Source: Caproiciproducens sp. NJN-50
GTDB lineage: Bacteria; Bacillota; Clostridia; Oscillospirales; Acutalibacteraceae
DNA length: 64,000 nucleotides
Reading direction: 5' to 3'
Assembly: GCF_004103755.1 (NCBI RefSeq)
Contig: NZ_CP035283.1
Span: forward strand, 2,418,001 to 2,482,000
In this document: positions 49,663 to 58,478 of the stretch, one piece after another
Layout of the letters: each line of letters starts with the position of its first letter
Numbering within the stretch: the stretch's first letter is position 1
The notes under the pieces: generated by a model
Told to the model about the DNA's origin: nothing
Databases searched by the model: none
What the model saw: the letters and a program-made list of their open reading frames with translations, nothing else
Position numbers and translations under genes: made by a program

Positions 49663-50550
49663 ATGAAAGAGAAATTCTTAGAGAACGAAGAGCTGCTGCG
49701 CATTGCGAAAACGCATCCCTGTTTAAGCCGGGAGGCGAACACAGCGTTTGGAAGGCTGCATCTGCCGGTCAGCCCGGCGTGCAATATCCAGTGCCGGTTT
49801 TGCAGCCGTTCGCTCAATAAAACGGAACAGCGTCCGGGCGTGACCGCGCAGGTGCTTCAGCCCGAACAGGCGGTGGAAAAAGTCCGGCAGGCGCTTGAGC
49901 TTTGCCCGCAGATCACCGTCGCGGGCATTGCGGGCCCGGGCGACACGCTCGCGACAGATTCTGCCCTGCGCACTTTCCGGCTGGTACATGAAGCTTACCC
50001 GGAGCTGACTCTCTGCCTTTCTACCAACGGGCTGATGCTTCCGGATTACGCACAGGAGTTGTACGACGCGGGTGTCAGGACGATTACCGTTACGGTAAAC
50101 GCCGTAGACCCAGAGATCCAGGCGAAGATCATTTCTTACATCGTCTATCAGGGAATCCGCTATGTGGGCAGGGAGGCGGCGTCCATCCTGATCCGGCGCC
50201 AGCTGGAGGGGATCCGGAAAGTCAGCGGCCTGGGAGTCATTACAAAAGTCAATACCGTTCTGATTCCGGGCGTCAACGGCCATCACATCGGAACCGTTGC
50301 AAAGGCGGTGCGGGAAGCGGGCGCCAATATCTACAACATGATCCCGCTGATCCCGCAGCATGATTTCTCAGATTATCCCGCTCCGTCCTGTTTGCAGATT
50401 GAGGCGGCCAGAGCCTCGGCGGAAAAATATATTCCTGTTTTCCGGCATTGCCAGCATTGCCGGGCCGACGCCTGCGGGATTCCCGGAAAAGGGGATCTGT
50501 CTTCGAGACTATACGGGGAAGTCTGCGCGGAAACCTTTTCCCACGGATGA
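49663..50550 (+). CDS. NifB-like radical SAM protein (MarB/NifB group)
   Basis: 295 residues from ATG 49663. Radical SAM cluster motif 'CNIQCRFC' (C40, C44, C47), SAM-binding 'AGPGDTLA', 'STNGL', 'NAVDPEI' and 'NMIPLIP', plus 'HPC' (18-20) near the start and 'CQHCRADACG' near the end: all hallmarks of NifB, which builds the carbide-centred Fe-S core of nitrogenase cofactors. The Cys of the usual 'CANESRPG' segment is missing (it reads 'NKTEQRPG'), and there is no fused NifX domain. First enzyme gene of the operon. Likely makes or remodels a large Fe-S cofactor for the NifDK-like pair. Confidence 0.9.
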   Translation: MKEKFLENEELLRIAKTHPCLSREANTAFGRLHLPVSPACNIQCRFCSRSLNKTEQRPGVTAQVLQPEQAVEKVRQALELCPQITVAGIAGPGDTLATDSALRTFRLVHEAYPELTLCLSTNGLMLPDYAQELYDAGVRTITVTVNAVDPEIQAKIISYIVYQGIRYVGREAASILIRRQLEGIRKVSGLGVITKVNTVLIPGVNGHHIGTVAKAVREAGANIYNMIPLIPQHDFSDYPAPSCLQIEAARASAEKYIPVFRHCQHCRADACGIPGKGDLSSRLYGEVCAETFSHG

Positions 50551-50581
50551 TCTGACACGAAGCCCGGGAAGGAAGAAAAAT

Positions 50582-50938
50582 ATGACGATAAAAGTGGCCG
50601 TTACGAGCAGCGACGGCAAAAGGATCGACCAGCACTTTGGGCATTGCATGAACTTTTCAATTGCCGAGATCAATCAGGAGGATTCTTCCTGGAAAATGGT
50701 TGACAGCCGCAAAACGGCCCGGACCTGCCATGAATTTTCACATGACGCGGAACAGGTCGAGCAGGTTGTTGATTCCCTGTCGGACTGCGATTATCTGCTT
50801 ACATACCGCATTGGATATTATCCCAATCTTCTGTTTTCATCAAAAGGAATTCAATGCGTGGAAACTCCAACGGAAGAGCCCGTCACGATCGAGCAAGGCA
50901 TAGCGCGGCTGCTTTCTATAACTCAATCGATGAAATAA
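50582..50938 (+). CDS. NifX/NifB-C-terminal-type cofactor-binding protein (1)
   Basis: 118 residues from ATG 50582 (GGAAGGAAG upstream). Nitro_FeMo-Co domain with 'VAVTSSDGKRIDQHFGHC', the usual N-terminal strand and His-Phe-Gly motif. Such proteins carry NifB-co or other cofactor precursors between assembly proteins. In many NifB proteins this domain is fused at the C-terminus; here it is the next gene. Several Cys (for example in 'RTCHEF', 'SDCDY') are present. Confidence 0.86.
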   Translation: MTIKVAVTSSDGKRIDQHFGHCMNFSIAEINQEDSSWKMVDSRKTARTCHEFSHDAEQVEQVVDSLSDCDYLLTYRIGYYPNLLFSSKGIQCVETPTEEPVTIEQGIARLLSITQSMK

Positions 50939-50983
50939 ATTTTCAAATTAATACAATTCCTGAAAGGGTGAGCTTATAATACT

Positions 50984-52456
50984 ATGAGTTTAAATCTGGC
51001 AAACGCGGAAGTTGAAGTCCGGGAAAGAAGGCTGCATTCCATCGTATCCTATCATGGAACGGCGGTGGACCTGAACGAACGGTCGAAAACAAAGTCCTTA
51101 CCCTGCGGCGGGCTGTCCTATGAGCAATGCAAGGACTGCTCGCAGGGATGCGCCGAATCCATCACGTACCTCATCAGGGACGCGGCTGTCGTCGTGCACT
51201 CCCCCGTCGGCTGCTGCAGCCGCGGAGCGTCTTATTTCATTCAGGGCGACGTCGTCAACAGGGCAAGGGGATTGCCCGCGCAGAACGTAAACATCATCTG
51301 TTCCAACATCCAGGAAAAAGACACCATATACGGCGGCCTTGAAAAACTTCGAAACGCAGTTCATGAGGCATACGGAAGATTCCATCCTTCCGCAATATTC
51401 GTGCATTCTTCCTGTGCGGCCGGAATCGTCGGTGACGACATCGACAGCGAGGCGGACGCCCTTCAGGACGAACTCGGCATTCCGGTTGTACCGATTTTCT
51501 GCGAAGGCTTTAAATCAAGGATATGGTCCACCGGATTCGACGCGGGATTTCACGGCATACTCCGCAAGATCGTAAAGCCGCCCAGAAAAAAGGATGAAAA
51601 TCTAATCAATATTTTTAACTTTGAAGGAAGCGATACCTTCGGCCCGCTCCTGGAGAAAATCGGGCTGCGGGCAAATTATCTGGTCCCCCTGGCGACGGTG
51701 GAAACGCTTTCGAGAATGTCGGAAGCGGCCTGCTCCGCGCATATCTGCGAGACGCTGGCTACCTACGTCGCACATGCTCTGGAAGAAAAATACGGCGTGC
51801 CCGAAGTGAAAGCCCCCGCTCCTTTCGGAATCGAATGGACGGATCAATGGCTCAGGGAGATCGCAAAATATACCCATAAAGAAGAGCTCGCGGAAAAGGC
51901 CATTGCGTCGGAGCATCAGAGGATCTTGCCTGAGCTTCAGAAAATCAGGCAAAAGCTCGCAGGAAAAAACGTTTATGTGTTTGCGGGAGATTCGTTTGCC
52001 CACAGCATTGCGAATATGGCGAACGACCTGAATCTCAAACTGCTTGGGGTCACCACCCTGCACCATGACCAGGCGACCGACGGAAATCTGGAAAGCCTGA
52101 ACACGCTGGATCAATATATTAAAAGCAGAGGCGATATCGGCTTCTTTACCGTCTGCAACAAGCAGCCTTATCAAATGGTAAAAATACTGAAAAAGCTTCA
52201 TCCCGATTTATTGATCGTCCGTCACGCGAACATGACGATCCTTGGCACAAAGCTGGGCATACCCACCGTTCTGGAAGGCGACGTCAATATCAACGCCGGT
52301 TACGACGGGGTGATCAAATTGGGAAAAAGGCTGTATGAAGCGCTGCTGACGCGAAAAGCGATTCAAACCATTTCAGAGCATGTGGAGTGGCCGTATACGG
52401 ATTGGTGGCTGAACGAGGAAAATCCTTTCTACTTTGAAGGGGGAAAAGAAGCATGA
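50984..52456 (+). CDS. Nitrogenase-like component 1, NifD/NifE/MarD-like subunit
   Basis: 490 residues. P-cluster-type Cys are present: one of C41/C49/C52/C56, C77 (in 'HSPVGCC') and C144 ('HSSCAAGIVGDD'). C255 in 'SAHICETLATYV' aligns with the cofactor-ligating Cys275 of NifD: both lie 11 residues before 'EEKYG'. The cofactor His442 site reads 'NINAGYDG', with Ala438 instead, as in NifE. H190 lies near the NifD His195 position. So the subunit can probably hold a P-like cluster and a one-ligand cofactor. Catalytic reductase (Mar type) and NifEN-like scaffold are both possible; as the only DK-like pair in the operon, a catalytic role is favoured. Confidence 0.9.
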   Translation: MSLNLANAEVEVRERRLHSIVSYHGTAVDLNERSKTKSLPCGGLSYEQCKDCSQGCAESITYLIRDAAVVVHSPVGCCSRGASYFIQGDVVNRARGLPAQNVNIICSNIQEKDTIYGGLEKLRNAVHEAYGRFHPSAIFVHSSCAAGIVGDDIDSEADALQDELGIPVVPIFCEGFKSRIWSTGFDAGFHGILRKIVKPPRKKDENLINIFNFEGSDTFGPLLEKIGLRANYLVPLATVETLSRMSEAACSAHICETLATYVAHALEEKYGVPEVKAPAPFGIEWTDQWLREIAKYTHKEELAEKAIASEHQRILPELQKIRQKLAGKNVYVFAGDSFAHSIANMANDLNLKLLGVTTLHHDQATDGNLESLNTLDQYIKSRGDIGFFTVCNKQPYQMVKILKKLHPDLLIVRHANMTILGTKLGIPTVLEGDVNINAGYDGVIKLGKRLYEALLTRKAIQTISEHVEWPYTDWWLNEENPFYFEGGKEA

Positions 52457-53820
52457 GTGCGATCATCGAACAGCCGAGGTATACCTGTGCGCTGGGGTCG
52501 CAGCAGACCGTGCTGGCGATCCCGAAGGGAATCCCGATCGTCCACGCCGGTCCGGGCTGCTCCTCTAAGATATTCCAATATGAGAACCTGGACGCCGGGT
52601 TCCAGGGGGAGGGCTACGCGGGAGGCGGCGCGGTTTCCTGCACGAACACAAGCGAGCAGGAAGTGGTCTTCGGAGGAGAAGAAAAATTGAAGGCGTTAGT
52701 GAGAAACACCTTCAAAATCATAAAGGGGGACTTGTTCGTTATTCTTTCGGGCTGTACCGCGGGAATCGTGGGCGACGACGTAAAACAGGTGGCGTCTCAG
52801 TTTGCGTCGCAGGGGAAACCGATTGTCGGCGTCGACACCTCGGGATTCCGGGGGAACAATTATTACGGGCATGAGCTGGTGGTAAATGAAATCATCAATC
52901 AGTTTATCGGCGACGCGGTCCCCCGCAGAAGAGAAAGGCTTGTAAATGTATTTTCGGTCGTCCCCAACCAGGACCCCTTCTGGCGTGCCGATCTGGAAGA
53001 AATCAAAAGGCTGCTGGCCAAATTGGGACTGGAAGTGAACATCCTGTTCGGCGACGGCTCAAACGGTGTAAGCGAATGGGAGGACATTCCAAACGCGCAG
53101 TTTAATCTTATCCTGTCTCCATGGGTCTGCCTGAGCACCGCAAAACTCCTGAAGGAAAAATACGGGACGCCCTATCTGCACTATCCGATTCTTCCGGTGG
53201 GAGCGAAAGCGACCGGCGCCTTTTTACGGACCGTGGCTGAATTCGCGGGAGTCCCAAAGGAACACGCCGAAGCGGTGATAAAGGAGGAGGAAAAGAGGTT
53301 TTATCATTACCTGGTTTCTCTCGGGGACTTTATCGCCGATCTGCGGAACAATATTCCGTATGAGCTGTATGCGGTCGCCGACAGCGCCTATGCGATTGGA
53401 ACAAGCGATTTTCTTGTCAACGAACTCGGTTTTATCCCCAGGGGGATTTACGCGACGGAGAATCCCTCCCCGTCCGGCGAACAGAGGATCAGAAAGGCGT
53501 GGTCGCTGGCCGTAAGCGATTACCCGGACGCGCTGTCGGTCGAGGCGGACGGCGGGATGATTCAGGCGGATATCAGGGCGAAGATCGGGGAGTCAAACCG
53601 GGCGGTCATTCTGGGCAGCACATGGGAATCGAGGCTGGCGGCGGAACACAACAACCTGCTGATCCACCTCAGCCTTCCGATTGCCGACGACGTTATCGTC
53701 AACAGGAGCTTCACCGGTTATAACGGCGGGCTCCGGCTGATGGAGGAAATCTACTCCGGCATATTCAGAAAAGGCAATATATCCCAGACCACACAGACGG
53801 CTAAAGCATCTCAAATCTAA
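52453..53820 (+). CDS. Nitrogenase-like component 1, NifK/NifN/MarK-like subunit
   Basis: 455 residues, overlapping the D-like gene by 4 nt. Three Cys match the P-cluster ligands of NifK: C12 ('YTCALGS'), C36 ('HAGPGC') and C101 ('LSGCTAGIVGDD'). With the D-like subunit this gives the six ligands of an [8Fe-7S] type cluster. Shorter than NifK, lacking its N-terminal extension, like NifN and group IV-VI nitrogenase-like proteins. Confidence 0.9.
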   Translation: MSAIIEQPRYTCALGSQQTVLAIPKGIPIVHAGPGCSSKIFQYENLDAGFQGEGYAGGGAVSCTNTSEQEVVFGGEEKLKALVRNTFKIIKGDLFVILSGCTAGIVGDDVKQVASQFASQGKPIVGVDTSGFRGNNYYGHELVVNEIINQFIGDAVPRRRERLVNVFSVVPNQDPFWRADLEEIKRLLAKLGLEVNILFGDGSNGVSEWEDIPNAQFNLILSPWVCLSTAKLLKEKYGTPYLHYPILPVGAKATGAFLRTVAEFAGVPKEHAEAVIKEEEKRFYHYLVSLGDFIADLRNNIPYELYAVADSAYAIGTSDFLVNELGFIPRGIYATENPSPSGEQRIRKAWSLAVSDYPDALSVEADGGMIQADIRAKIGESNRAVILGSTWESRLAAEHNNLLIHLSLPIADDVIVNRSFTGYNGGLRLMEEIYSGIFRKGNISQTTQTAKASQI

Positions 53821-53834
53821 AGAGGATTATTTCA

Positions 53835-54218
53835 ATGTATAAAGTTGCGATCGCATCTTCCAACGGCAGAAATATCGACCTTCATTTCGGCCAGGCAAAG
53901 GAATTCCATATCATTCAGGTCGATGAGAAAACCGGCCGGTGGGAAGAGAGCGAGCTGAGAAAAATACCGGATTTCAAGCTTTGTGAGCCGGATTTTCACT
54001 GCCGGGGTCATGGCGGGGACACCGCATCCCTGAAAACGATCGCCGGCCTTCTGCAGGATTGCCCTTACCTGCTGGTTAAGAAAATCGGCCTGTACCCCTA
54101 CAGGATCTTACAGCAATCCGGGACCGACAGCCTGGAAGCCCCCTGTGAGCTGGACGAGGCGATCAGGAAATTAAACGCCTACCACACGCGCAGGCGGGAA
54201 AAGGGAAGAGACAAATGA
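53835..54218 (+). CDS. NifX-type cofactor-binding protein (2)
   Basis: 127 residues with 'VAIASSNGRNIDLHFGQAKEF', a second Nitro_FeMo-Co domain protein in the operon, more basic at the C-terminus than copy 1. A 'CEPDFHCRGHGGD' segment could bind metal. Its last 4 nt overlap the next gene. Two separate NifX-like carriers with one NifB-like protein suggest cofactor maturation with more than one hand-over step. Confidence 0.85.
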   Translation: MYKVAIASSNGRNIDLHFGQAKEFHIIQVDEKTGRWEESELRKIPDFKLCEPDFHCRGHGGDTASLKTIAGLLQDCPYLLVKKIGLYPYRILQQSGTDSLEAPCELDEAIRKLNAYHTRRREKGRDK

Positions 54219-55825
54219 CGAAGATATTTTACCCCGACTTTTTCAACGATGTTTTCGGGCCGATCATGCAGCCCGGCTCCAGCGGTTCGTTCGCGGGGCC
54301 GTGCAGAATCGGCAATATCGCAAGGAGCCTGATCGGCGGCGACCCGGTGAAGGTCGGATTTTTACTCAACCGCTCGGACGGGAGGCTCCCGCATCTCGTG
54401 AACTTCATGTCCGACAGGGCGTACCTTGGCGGCATTCAGGGCTTTCAGACCGACGACGTCCGGCTGTTCGACGCGCCGTCTCTGGCAAGGGAAAAAGGAA
54501 TTTCCTACGATTTTGGATATCTGGAAAAGGATAATCCCTATCCCGGAAGCATTGAAATCCTGATCGAAGGAAAAAACGGAGAAAAGGGCAGCCTTACCGC
54601 CGAATCGATCGGCGGCGGAATGATCCGCACCGATCGGATCAATGGCTTTGAAATCGAATGGCAGTCCGATACATACGGGATTCTCATAGAAAAAGCAAGC
54701 GGCGACAGGGCGGATCTTTCGGATGCCTTTGAAGAAGCCAACCGGCCCCGGCTTGTAAACAGGCTGAAGCTGAAAAAAGCGGATCATGCAAACGGGTATT
54801 TTTACGAATTTTCCGAAAAACCGGATTTGCAGGAGATAAAACGCTATTTCCCCGACGATAGGATCGCCGTTCTTCCGGCTTTGCTTCCGGTCGTTACAAC
54901 TCCCGAAAGGCGCCCGCAGCTCTTTAAGACAGTGGAAGAGTGGCGCCGGTTTGCCGACGGGAAAGGGATCAGCTTTGCGCAGGCCGCCATCGAATACGAA
55001 AAGGCCTTTTCCGGCTGGAGCGGCGAACGGATCTGGGATTATTTCGAAAAAATAGCGGATATCCTGTACGAACAAATCCACTCTTTGGAAAAGGTTGGAT
55101 ATGAAAACGCGAAAGACACCTCCCTCCTGCCGATTTACGGAAAATACTGGGACAGATACGAGAGAGAGAAAAAGCCGCTCGGCGATCCGCTGACAAAGCA
55201 CATCCTGCGCCATGCGATGTCCACGAACGCAAAGCTGCCCGGCGTCCGGATTGTGCCCGGGCCGATGGGGACCGGGGGCGGCTATTTATTCTCCGCGCTG
55301 GACGCCGTGAGGGAAGAATACGGCTTCAGCCATAAAAAGCTGCTGGAGGCGCTGGCGGTGGCGGCGGCGCTGGGCGCGCTGGCTTACACGCACACAAACG
55401 CAAGCGGCAGCGTCGGCTGCGTGGGCGAATCCGGCGTCTGCTGCGCAATGGCTTCCGGTGCGGTCACCTGGATCGCGGGGGGAGACGGGCTGCAGGTGGA
55501 ACACGCCGCGTCCATGGCACTGCAGGCGAATCTGGGAATTCCGTGCGACCCCATCTCCGGCGGCCTGGAGTTTCCGTGCCTGACCAGGACCCTGCGCGCG
55601 GCCGTGACCGCGCCGCTTTACGCCGATCTCGCGCTGAGCGGGATAGACCCCCTGATCCCCTATCACGAGGTTTTGCAGGCGATTGAGTCCAACTTCCGGC
55701 ATGCCGACAACCGATACCTCTGCGGGCCCGAATGCGGCTGCAACTGCACGCCGACCGCCCGGAAATGCCTGGAAAATCTGGAGCAGCATTCGGAGGGCAT
55801 TCTGCATTTTCACGCGGATGCATGA
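54215..55825 (+). CDS. L-serine dehydratase-like Fe-S protein (fused beta and alpha domains)
   Basis: 536 residues. N-terminal part (to about 170) is an SDH-beta-like domain ('GPCRIGNIARSL', 'ESIGGGMIRTDRINGFE'); the C-terminal part (about 340-500) is SDH-alpha ('GTGGGYLFSALDAV', 'SGSVGCVGESGVCCAMASG', 'IPCDPISGGLEFPC'). Cys near 402-412, 446 and 457 are likely [4Fe-4S] ligands, and the C-terminal tail 'YLCGPECGCNC' adds four more. The 'SSSHT' signature of serine dehydratases is replaced by 'SSGSF'. A changed substrate, such as cysteine, S-alkylcysteine or homocysteine-type thiols, fits the sulfur context. Unusual partner for nitrogenase-like genes. Confidence 0.82.
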   Translation: MTKIFYPDFFNDVFGPIMQPGSSGSFAGPCRIGNIARSLIGGDPVKVGFLLNRSDGRLPHLVNFMSDRAYLGGIQGFQTDDVRLFDAPSLAREKGISYDFGYLEKDNPYPGSIEILIEGKNGEKGSLTAESIGGGMIRTDRINGFEIEWQSDTYGILIEKASGDRADLSDAFEEANRPRLVNRLKLKKADHANGYFYEFSEKPDLQEIKRYFPDDRIAVLPALLPVVTTPERRPQLFKTVEEWRRFADGKGISFAQAAIEYEKAFSGWSGERIWDYFEKIADILYEQIHSLEKVGYENAKDTSLLPIYGKYWDRYEREKKPLGDPLTKHILRHAMSTNAKLPGVRIVPGPMGTGGGYLFSALDAVREEYGFSHKKLLEALAVAAALGALAYTHTNASGSVGCVGESGVCCAMASGAVTWIAGGDGLQVEHAASMALQANLGIPCDPISGGLEFPCLTRTLRAAVTAPLYADLALSGIDPLIPYHEVLQAIESNFRHADNRYLCGPECGCNCTPTARKCLENLEQHSEGILHFHADA

Positions 55826-55974
55826 TGAAAGACTCCGTACTAATGGAAGACCGTCTAAACATTCCGGGAAAGCCGTGTGAGGAAGAGATCATGGAAAAGT
55901 TTTTGAGCAGGCCGACATTCATCAGACCGGCGCCGGGATCCGTCAGATGCAGCGGGAACAGGGACCGAATGTGA
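55825..55974 (+). CDS. Short unidentified ORF after the dehydratase-like gene
   Basis: 49 residues; its start ATG shares one base (55825) with the preceding stop (sequence ATGATGA, so 55822 is an alternative). Contains 'NIPGKPCEEEIMEKFL' and two Cys. No recognisable family; may be a real coupled small protein or the remnant of a longer gene. Confidence 0.35.
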   Translation: MKDSVLMEDRLNIPGKPCEEEIMEKFLSRPTFIRPAPGSVRCSGNRDRM

Positions 55975-55988
55975 CAGGGACGGAAAGG

Positions 55989-56010
55989 ATTCTGCCAATA
56001 TTCTGCCAAT
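55989..56010 (+). repeat. 11-bp tandem duplication
   Basis: ATTCTGCCAAT twice in direct succession, 28 nt before the binding-protein start. Probably a slippage event; no function evident. Confidence 0.7.
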
Positions 56011-56037
56011 ATGCTGATGAATTATGGAGTGAAAACA

Positions 56038-56937
56038 ATGAAAAAAGTACAGATTATCCCCCTGATTTTGCTGTTAAGCCTTTCTTTCTTTACGGGCTGT
56101 TCCTCCTCTTCCAAGACAACCGATGCTTCCGGGGCGAGCTCCGAGGGAAGCGCGGGTACGGTTTCCGGCGCCTCCGCTTCCGAAAGCTCCGGCAAGGTAA
56201 GGAAAATAAAGATTTCGTTTGGCCAAACCGGCAAACCCTACGGCTATGTGGACGATAACGGGAATGCGACCGGATACGATATTGAGGCTTTAAGGCTCGT
56301 GGACGGCCTGCTTCCCGACTACGAATTTGAATATGTCCCGACGGATTCGCAGGACGCGTGGACGGGAACCCGCGAAGGAAAATACCAGGTCGCGGTGACC
56401 AACAGCTTTTGGACGCAGGAGCGCGCCCGGAATTATATTATCCCTGAAGAGAACCTGGGCGGCTCGATCGGCGGACTGATCGTCCGGAAGGAGAACAAGG
56501 ACGTCAAAAGCTTTTCCGACGCCGCCAAAAAGGGCCTGAAGCTCGTGCCCATCAAGGCGGGCGACGGCTGGCAGTATGTAGTGGAAAGCTATAACAAGGA
56601 AAATCCCCAGAACCAGATCAAGCTGGAGCTTTCGGACAGCCAGGATTGGACGGCGGGCTTTACCTATGTGGCTGAAGGCAGATATGACGTCTTCGGAACC
56701 ATCAAAAGCAGCTTTGCAACCAACGTCGCCGATTCAAAGGGCGACCTCCACAATCTGGCCGACAAGCTGGTGTGCAATGAGTTTACAACCATTAAAACCT
56801 ATACGCTCATCAATAAAAATGAGACCGATTTGGCTAAGCAGGTGAATGATGCCCTGAAAACCCTGAAGAAAGGCGATAAGCTGGTACAGTTTTCCGAACA
56901 ATTCTATGGGGAAAATGTTTTCCGCTATTTAAAATGA
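56038..56937 (+). CDS. Polar amino-acid/organosulfur ABC binding lipoprotein
   Basis: 299 residues from ATG 56038 (GGAG upstream). Lipobox 'FFTGC', Ser/Ala-rich linker, then an SBP_bac_3 fold ('KPYGYVDDNGNATGYDIEALR', 'VAVTNSFWTQERA'). The 'GYDIEA' signature is that of amino-acid binders such as cystine-binding TcyJ/K. Embedded in the nitrogenase-like operon, so it probably supplies that system's sulfur substrate. Confidence 0.88.
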   Translation: MKKVQIIPLILLLSLSFFTGCSSSSKTTDASGASSEGSAGTVSGASASESSGKVRKIKISFGQTGKPYGYVDDNGNATGYDIEALRLVDGLLPDYEFEYVPTDSQDAWTGTREGKYQVAVTNSFWTQERARNYIIPEENLGGSIGGLIVRKENKDVKSFSDAAKKGLKLVPIKAGDGWQYVVESYNKENPQNQIKLELSDSQDWTAGFTYVAEGRYDVFGTIKSSFATNVADSKGDLHNLADKLVCNEFTTIKTYTLINKNETDLAKQVNDALKTLKKGDKLVQFSEQFYGENVFRYLK

Positions 56938-57025
56938 TATGCCTGACCGCGGAAGCCGGAAGAAGGTCATTTGGGAATATCCTCTTTTGGCTTCCAGTAA
57001 AGTCCACGCTAAAGGAAGTGATACC

Positions 57026-57736
57026 ATGTTCCAGTTCCGGACAGACCGATTCTTTGAATCATTTCCAAAAATATTTGCCAGTCTGGGCCTTACATTCTCC
57101 ATCGTGCTGCTTTCCATCCTTTTCGGAAGCGCTTTAGGCCTGATGCTGGCCTGGATGAAATTGGGCAAAAACGCGGTGCTGAAAAAGGCCGCATTCGGAT
57201 ACACGACCATCTTGCGCTGCACGCCGACGCTGGTTCTTATTTTTATTATTTACTACGGGCTGCCCAAACTGGTCCGGTCTCTGTTTGGAATCGATATCAA
57301 TGACTGGTCGAGATTCTTCTTTATTGTCGTTTCCTTTTCGCTGTACTGCGGAAATATCCTGTCCGAAGTGATGCGTTCCGCCTACGAAGCCGTCGGGAAA
57401 GGACAGTTTGAAGCGGCCGCTACCGTCGGGCTGACGGGCTTTCAGGCTTTTCGAAGGATCATCTTTCCGCAGGCGTTTTATATTTCGCTTCCGAATGTGG
57501 GGAATTCTCTGATCGGAATGCTCAAGGAAAGCTCGCTGGCGTCGACGATCGGGCTGAATGAGATTACCGGCACGGCAGCTCTTATCATCGCCAGAAGAAA
57601 CGGGAGCTGCACTCTGGAAACCTACCTCGCCCTTGCGCTCATTTACTGGGCAATCTGTGTTCTTATTGAACAGCTTGTCAAACAGTCTGAAAATCATTTC
57701 GGCCGCTTTCATCAGCCGGTAAAGAAGGAAGTCTGA
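57026..57736 (+). CDS. Amino-acid-type ABC permease (TcyL-like)
   Basis: 236 residues from ATG 57026 (AAAGGAAG upstream). HisM/TcyL-type permease with about five membrane helices and the EAA loop 'GQFEAAATVGLTGFQAFRRI'. Partner of the following permease. Confidence 0.9.
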   Translation: MFQFRTDRFFESFPKIFASLGLTFSIVLLSILFGSALGLMLAWMKLGKNAVLKKAAFGYTTILRCTPTLVLIFIIYYGLPKLVRSLFGIDINDWSRFFFIVVSFSLYCGNILSEVMRSAYEAVGKGQFEAAATVGLTGFQAFRRIIFPQAFYISLPNVGNSLIGMLKESSLASTIGLNEITGTAALIIARRNGSCTLETYLALALIYWAICVLIEQLVKQSENHFGRFHQPVKKEV

Positions 57737-57737
57737 T

Positions 57738-58478
57738 ATGAACTGGGAATTTTCACTGTCCACATTAAAGCTGGCGCTGGGCGGGCTTCCCGTAACGTTG
57801 ATGATTACTGCGATAACGTTCATTATCTCCACGCCTTTGGCTTTCCTGATCGCGATAGTGCGGCTAAAGGAAATTCACGTTATCGACAAGATCTGCAAGG
57901 TTTACATTTCTTTTATCCGCGGAACGCCGATGCTTGTGCAGATCTATGTGATTTACACCGCCATGCCAAGCATTTTGTCGGGAGTATTCCAATCCTTCCA
58001 TATCCCCATCCGGATTTTCGATGTAAACCCTATTCTGTATGCGTTTATCGTGTTCGTTTTGAATATAGCCGCGACCATGTCGGAAATTCTGCGCTCCGCG
58101 CTTGGGACGGTAAACAAAGGCCAGTTGGAAGCGGCCTACACAGCCGGGCTTACCTCTTTCCAGGGATACCGCAGGATTGTGATTCCTCAGGCGCTGGTTT
58201 CAGCGATTCCAAATTTATGTACGCTGACAACGGGCCTTATCAAGGGAACGTCTTTGGTTTTCGCCATGGGGATACTGGACGTCACGGCAATTGCGAAAAT
58301 ACAGGCAAGCAGCGGCTACTATTTTATTGAAGCCTATCTTGACATCTTTCTGATCTATCTGGTCCTGTGCTTTTCGATCGAGAAAATTTTCAGCCTGATA
58401 GAATGGAAACTGAAGAACCATCCAAAAATCATGTTTCCGGTCTGGAGCAGGAGGGATTGCTATGCTCAAAGTAAATAA
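57738..58478 (+). CDS. Amino-acid-type ABC permease (TcyM-like)
   Basis: 246 residues, one nt after the previous stop. 'FIRGTPMLVQIYVIY' and EAA loop 'GQLEAAYTAGLTSFQGYRRI' identify the second HisMQ-type permease. The two permeases form the heterodimeric channel. Confidence 0.9.
   Translation: MNWEFSLSTLKLALGGLPVTLMITAITFIISTPLAFLIAIVRLKEIHVIDKICKVYISFIRGTPMLVQIYVIYTAMPSILSGVFQSFHIPIRIFDVNPILYAFIVFVLNIAATMSEILRSALGTVNKGQLEAAYTAGLTSFQGYRRIVIPQALVSAIPNLCTLTTGLIKGTSLVFAMGILDVTAIAKIQASSGYYFIEAYLDIFLIYLVLCFSIEKIFSLIEWKLKNHPKIMFPVWSRRDCYAQSK

Noticed and set aside
50984..53820. Dark-operative protochlorophyllide reductase or CfbCD of F430 synthesis
   Set aside because: No tetrapyrrole genes in the window, and the presence of NifB-like and NifX-like proteins argues for a large Fe-S cofactor rather than a bound tetrapyrrole.
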